Of a stretch of DNA of 9,601 nt, positions 6,582-9,601 are shown piece by piece (position 1 is the stretch's first letter; the number at the start of each line of letters is the position of its first letter). The stretch spans positions 1-9,601 of the forward strand of contig JAJTCI010000068.1 in assembly GCA_021323155.1 (NCBI GenBank), read 5' to 3'. The notes beneath the pieces were generated by a model that was given only the letters and a program-made list of their open reading frames with translations, was not told the origin of the DNA and searched no databases. The position numbers and the translations under genes are program-made. The DNA comes from Chitinophagaceae bacterium (GTDB lineage: Bacteria; Bacteroidota; Bacteroidia; Chitinophagales; Chitinophagaceae).

Positions 6582-6589
6582 CAAAGTTA
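6582..6589 (-). promoter_or_regulatory. Predicted -7 element for the peroxidase gene
   Basis: Minus-strand TAACTTTG matches TAnnTTTG exactly, the same eight bases as the element at 1235-1242. It ends four bases before the ATG at 6577, so transcription from it would start at or next to the start codon and give an almost leaderless mRNA. No TTG lies at the usual -33 distance, which lowers confidence. Confidence 0.3.
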
Positions 6590-6614
6590 AGGCGCCTGAT
6601 TGAAAAGGATTTTG

Positions 6615-6627
6615 AGGCTTCAAGCCT
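6615..6627. promoter_or_regulatory. 13-bp palindrome, candidate operator
   Basis: AGGCTT-C-AAGCCT is a perfect 6-bp dyad around a single base. It lies between the divergent peroxidase and tatC genes and directly abuts the predicted tatC -7 element at 6628. A protein bound here would compete with RNA polymerase at tatC. No T-run follows, and a one-base loop cannot form a hairpin without opening base pairs, so a DNA site is likelier than a terminator. It may be chance. Confidence 0.3.
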
Positions 6628-6635
6628 TACCTTTG
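6628..6635 (+). promoter_or_regulatory. Predicted -7 element for tatC
   Basis: TACCTTTG matches TAnnTTTG exactly. Upstream TTTG (6611-6614) is only 13 bp away and TTG (6600-6602) is 25 bp away, so no -33 element has the usual spacing. The expected leader is about 10-12 nt and contains GGAG (6643-6646) five bases before the ATG, the clearest Shine-Dalgarno-like site in the window. Confidence 0.35.
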
Positions 6636-6651
6636 ACGGTCTGGAGCAATA

Positions 6652-7506
6652 ATGGCGATCGATAATAGCACAAGAAGCACCCAAAAGGCAGAAATGACGT
6701 TTGTAGACCATCTCGAAGCATTGAGATGGCACATCATACGCTCCCTACTCGCTATTGTAGTATTTGCCATTGTCATCTTCTTCAACATCCAGTGGATCTT
6801 CGATGATATTATTGCCGCCCCTTTAACTGAAAACTTCGTCAGCTACCGTGCATTTTGCGATTTCAGTCACTTCGCCCAACTTGGCGACGCGCTTTGCATG
6901 AAACCTGTGAAACTAAGAATGATCAGCACCGAGATCGGGGGTCAATTCATGAGCAGCTTCAGCATTGCCTTCGTTGGAGGCCTGATCGCTGCGTTCCCTT
7001 TTATATTCTGGGAGTTCTGGCGCTTTATCAAGCCGGCCCTCCGGCCCGGCGAGCTTAAATATACCCGCTTCGGTATCTTTTGGGTCTCGTTCTTCTTTTT
7101 CCTGGGAGCGGCATTCGGATATTTCGTTGTTGGTCCGTTTACTTTCAATTTCCTGGCGAGCTACCAGATCAGTAGTTCAAATATGGTAGAGACCTTGCCG
7201 ACCATCAAAGACTATATCGACAACCTGACAAACCTGGTACTTGGCTGTGCGATCGCATTTGAATTGCCCATACTTGCACTCGTACTCACGAAAATCGGGC
7301 TTGTTACCCCAGCATTCCTAAAACGGTCGCGCAAGTATGCCATCGTTATCATATTGATCATAGCGGCCCTGATCACTCCCAGCCCGGATTGGGTGAGCCA
7401 GGCCATCGTATTCCTGCCGCTATTCTTATTATATGAACTTGGCGTGATCATTTCTGCGCGCGCTTATAAAAAAGAACAACAAAAAGAACTGGAAGAGTGG
7501 AGTTAG
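6652..7506 (+). CDS. tatC: Twin-arginine translocase subunit TatC
   Basis: The core receptor of the Tat system, which binds RR signal peptides and with TatA moves folded proteins across the inner membrane. The 284 residues hold six membrane segments (roughly 27-49, 103-126, 140-165, 195-218, 228-243, 248-268). Family landmarks are visible: FVDHLEALR near the N-terminus (Glu22), PALRPGELKYTR in the first cytoplasmic loop (Glu134, the expected signal-peptide contact) and ITPSPDWVSQ in the late loop (Asp246). The first periplasmic loop (about 50-102) is long and carries Cys69 and Cys82, which could pair. No tatA or tatB lies in the window. A GGAG five bases before the ATG supports this start. 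rpiB follows after 77 bp. Confidence 0.95.
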   Translation: MAIDNSTRSTQKAEMTFVDHLEALRWHIIRSLLAIVVFAIVIFFNIQWIFDDIIAAPLTENFVSYRAFCDFSHFAQLGDALCMKPVKLRMISTEIGGQFMSSFSIAFVGGLIAAFPFIFWEFWRFIKPALRPGELKYTRFGIFWVSFFFFLGAAFGYFVVGPFTFNFLASYQISSSNMVETLPTIKDYIDNLTNLVLGCAIAFELPILALVLTKIGLVTPAFLKRSRKYAIVIILIIAALITPSPDWVSQAIVFLPLFLLYELGVIISARAYKKEQQKELEEWS

Positions 7507-7535
7507 CGAGCTGTGGAACTTTAATAGAGCACCGG

Positions 7536-7567
7536 TTGCGTCGCACACTTCAACAGCCTTATCTTTA
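7536..7567 (+). promoter_or_regulatory. Possible promoter before rpiB
   Basis: TTG (7536-7538), a 21-bp gap and TATCTTTA (7560-7567) match the Bacteroidota promoter form except for the last base of the -7 element. The start would be near 7572, about 12 nt before the rpiB ATG. If real, rpiB and the peptidase gene can be transcribed without tatC. Confidence 0.3.
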
Positions 7568-7583
7568 ATCACCAATCCGATAT

Positions 7584-8036
7584 ATGGAGACAAACTTCGA
7601 CCTGACAAAGCCTATAGCGATCGGTTGCGACCACGCAGGTTTTGAATACAAGCAATCTGTAATGAAATGGCTGCGCGACAAAGGCTACCAGGTAAAGGAC
7701 TTCGGTACCCATTCAACAGATTCTGTTGACTACCCTGATTTCGCGCATCCTACCGCATCAAGTGTTGAAGACGGCGAAGCTGCCTTCGGTGTCCTGATCT
7801 GCGGCAGCGCCAACGGCGTGAACATCACCGCTAACAAACACCAGGGCATCCGCTCCGCGCTTTGCTGGAACACGGATGTTGCCCGGCTTGCGCGGCAACA
7901 CAACAACGCCAATGTTATTGCGCTGCCCGCCAGGTTCATTGCCCTGCATTATGCCATTGAAATGATCGACAGTTTTATGAATAGCGCTTTCGAAGGCGGC
8001 CGCCATGAAAGTCGAGTAAACAAAATCTCCTGCTGA
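7584..8036 (+). CDS. rpiB: Ribose-5-phosphate isomerase B
   Basis: Interconverts ribose 5-phosphate and ribulose 5-phosphate in the non-oxidative pentose phosphate pathway; a soluble dimer. At 150 residues it has the normal RpiB length. The phosphate and sugar site residues are visible: GCDHAGFEYK (Asp16, His17), DYPDFA (49-54), the catalytic Cys73 in LICGSANGVNITANKH, RQHNNANV with His106, and FEGGRHESRV with Arg140 and Arg144. The cysteine supports RpiB over the serine-type LacAB proteins, and the allose-specific AlsI variant cannot be excluded. The start has no Shine-Dalgarno sequence. Only two bases separate its stop from the peptidase ATG, so the two genes are almost certainly co-transcribed and perhaps translationally coupled. 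Confidence 0.94.
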   Translation: METNFDLTKPIAIGCDHAGFEYKQSVMKWLRDKGYQVKDFGTHSTDSVDYPDFAHPTASSVEDGEAAFGVLICGSANGVNITANKHQGIRSALCWNTDVARLARQHNNANVIALPARFIALHYAIEMIDSFMNSAFEGGRHESRVNKISC

Positions 8037-8038
8037 AA

Positions 8039-9511
8039 ATGAAAAGAGTTCTGCTTATATTGGCTTTATTGATCTGCACCGGCACATTCGCCCAGGTAAA
8101 GGAGAAGAAGATCCGCAAGTATGCGGCAACGATCAAAGTGAAGGAGTTAAAGGAAAAACTAACGGTGATTGCTTCGGCGGAAATGGAAGGCAGGGAAACT
8201 GCTACGGAAGGACAAAGAAAAGCCGCAGCTTATATTGAGCAAAAGTTCCGGAAGATCGGCCTCAAACCTGGTAACGGCGACAGCTACCAGGTGCAATACG
8301 ATCTTTTTGTTGACAGCCTGAGCAGCTATTCTCTAACACTCAATGGTATCCCACTCCAGCCCAACAAAGACTACAGCGTAAGTGTCAACACATCTGCCAA
8401 CGGCACATGGAACATCAATGAAATTTATTTTGCAGGTACCGGTGTGCTTGACACGACACAGCTGGACGTGAAAGACAAATGGGTGGTTACTGATGAGACC
8501 GGGTTTAACCCGCTCAGACAAAAGATAGCGCAACTAAGAAGAAGGGGAGTGAAAGGTATTATCCTTGTAAGCAAATCCTTTCCCCGAGCCACCCCTTTTT
8601 CGTTGAAGAGCGGGATGGATATCACCAGCCATAACCTCAGCAATACATACCCATACCTCACTGTTTCTTATGCCACACTTGCACAGGTGCTCAAAACAAC
8701 TTCCCTTGATTCCGCGTCATTGTCAGCAATGAACAAAACAAGCTATCCGACCAACTTGTCATTGAGCGTGGCGAGGACTGAATTGAAACTAAAAAGCTCC
8801 AACGTACTTGGCATATTAGAAGGTTCTGATAAGAAAGATGAGTACCTCTTCCTGACAGCGCATTACGACCACCTGGGCAAAAGAGGCGACTCTATCATTT
8901 ATTATGGCGCGGATGATGATGGTTCCGGCACAACTGCGATCATCGAACTGGCCGAAGCGTTCGCTAAGGCACGGAAGAAAGGTCACGGGCCAAGAAGAAG
9001 CATTGTGTTCATGGCGGTGTCTGGTGAGGAGAAAGGTTTATTGGGTTCGGAATATTACACAGACCATCCGCTTTACCCGCTGGCCAAGACAACAGTCAAC
9101 CTTAATATTGACATGATCGGCAGGATCGACCCTAAGTTCAAAGGAGACTCTTTTAATTATGTCTATGTGATCGGGGATGACAAGCTCAGCAGCGACCTCG
9201 CGCCAATTACCGATTCAGTTAATCAGAAATACATCGGGATGCAGCTGGACAGGCGATACAATGATATTAAAGACCCGAACAGGTATTACTTCCGTTCCGA
9301 CCATTACAACTTCGCGAAGAAGGGAGTGCCGATCATATTTTATTTTAATGGCACTCACCCGGATTACCACCGTCCGACCGACACGGTTGAGAAGATCGAA
9401 TTCGGCCTGATGCGCAAAAGGGTCCAGCTCGTTTTTTATACTGCCTGGGAAATGGCTAATCGGGATGCAATGATGAAGCGGGATATACCGTTGAATATCC
9501 CATCGAGATAA
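8039..9511 (+). CDS. Secreted M28-family zinc peptidase with PA-type insert
   Basis: A 490-residue exported aminopeptidase-type protein. Residues 1-18 form a Sec signal peptide (basic MKR, a leucine-rich core, cleavage likely after TFA); no lipobox or twin arginine is seen, so it is probably periplasmic and not a Tat substrate. Residues about 130-245 look like a PA (protease-associated) domain inserted before the catalytic core. The co-catalytic two-zinc site is complete: His275 in AHYDHLG, Asp293 in GADDDGSG, Glu331 with general base Glu330 in SGEEKG, Asp358 in NIDMIGR, and His444 in HPDYHRPTDT. M28 enzymes of this type remove N-terminal residues from peptides; the preferred residue is unknown. 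It is the last gene of the unit and is followed within 10 bp by a terminator. Confidence 0.92.
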   Translation: MKRVLLILALLICTGTFAQVKEKKIRKYAATIKVKELKEKLTVIASAEMEGRETATEGQRKAAAYIEQKFRKIGLKPGNGDSYQVQYDLFVDSLSSYSLTLNGIPLQPNKDYSVSVNTSANGTWNINEIYFAGTGVLDTTQLDVKDKWVVTDETGFNPLRQKIAQLRRRGVKGIILVSKSFPRATPFSLKSGMDITSHNLSNTYPYLTVSYATLAQVLKTTSLDSASLSAMNKTSYPTNLSLSVARTELKLKSSNVLGILEGSDKKDEYLFLTAHYDHLGKRGDSIIYYGADDDGSGTTAIIELAEAFAKARKKGHGPRRSIVFMAVSGEEKGLLGSEYYTDHPLYPLAKTTVNLNIDMIGRIDPKFKGDSFNYVYVIGDDKLSSDLAPITDSVNQKYIGMQLDRRYNDIKDPNRYYFRSDHYNFAKKGVPIIFYFNGTHPDYHRPTDTVEKIEFGLMRKRVQLVFYTAWEMANRDAMMKRDIPLNIPSR

Positions 9512-9516
9512 AAATT

Positions 9517-9546
9517 AAAAAGCGCTTCTACTCGAAGCGCCTTTTT
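9517..9546. terminator. Intrinsic terminator, likely bidirectional
   Basis: A perfect 7-bp stem GCGCTTC (9522-9528) / GAAGCGC (9534-9540) with loop TACTC is flanked by five A's on the left and CTTTTT (9541-9546) on the right. On the minus strand the same stem is followed by TTTTTAATTTT, so it can also end transcripts coming from the right. It lies six bases after the peptidase stop codon. Confidence 0.9.
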
Positions 9547-9601
9547 AAACTGTTTCGCGCAAGCATTATTACGTGCGCATGTTAAGTTACCATCCCAATA
9601 T

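Noticed and set aside
8039..8100. The M28 peptidase as a lipoprotein or Tat substrate
   Set aside because: The N-terminus has a normal Sec core ending in an Ala-type cleavage site. The cysteine in LLICTG is within the hydrophobic core rather than in a proper lipobox context with a following spacer, and there is no RR motif.
9547..9601. Possible 3' end of a convergent minus-strand gene at the right edge
   Set aside because: A bidirectional terminator hints at one, and stop codons occur on the minus strand here, but only 55 bases are visible and no coding frame can be supported.
1..9601. A new defence, mobile or biosynthetic system
   Set aside because: All but one of the genes fall in well-known families, with no direct-repeat arrays, transposase, integrase, toxin-antitoxin pair, reverse transcriptase or modular enzyme. 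The small gene at 5638-5982 alone is too little to claim a system.

Overview
The window reads as a piece of a Bacteroidota chromosome, most like Chitinophagaceae or relatives. The reasons are: nearly all starts lack a Shine-Dalgarno sequence; several upstream regions carry the Bacteroidota promoter form (TTG/TTTG, about 19-21 bp, then TAnnTTTG); and the proteins (596-residue acyl-CoA dehydrogenase, TatC with a long first periplasmic loop, secreted M28 peptidase) have the look of that phylum. This placement is inference from style, not from a database match. The region is gene-dense, has no stretch over 300 bases without a gene, and shows no tRNA, rRNA, insertion sequence, phage gene or CRISPR array.

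Layout. (1) Positions 1-1193, minus strand: an alpha/beta hydrolase followed 18 bp later by a membrane-anchored family 2 glycosyltransferase that runs off the left edge; probably one transcript. (2) Positions 1194-1270: a divergent control region with a promoter on each strand and a TAGTTG-N6-CAACTA inverted repeat that touches both. (3) Positions 1271-3559, plus strand: a MarR-family regulator and a long acyl-CoA dehydrogenase, a likely fatty-acid oxidation unit. (4) Positions 3547-4521, minus strand: a CPBP-family membrane protease whose 3' end overlaps the dehydrogenase by 13 bp. (5) Positions 4600-5637, plus strand: a tRNA-dihydrouridine synthase whose stop codon abuts that of the next, convergent gene. 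(6) Positions 5638-6577, minus strand: a glutathione-peroxidase-family protein followed by a small conserved protein of unknown function. (7) Positions 6652-9511, plus strand: tatC, rpiB and a secreted M28 zinc peptidase, closed by a strong, apparently bidirectional terminator at 9517-9546.

How the genes may work together. The MarR protein probably senses an acyl-type or other hydrophobic ligand. It may control both its own operon with the acyl-CoA dehydrogenase and the divergent hydrolase/glycosyltransferase pair, giving a small lipid-related regulon. The rest is housekeeping: tRNA modification, peroxide defence, Tat export, pentose-phosphate interconversion and extracytoplasmic peptide breakdown. 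I found no convincing novel multi-gene system. The best leads are the shared MarR control region, the 13-bp palindrome in the tatC/peroxidase intergenic region, and the unrecognised small protein paired with the peroxidase.
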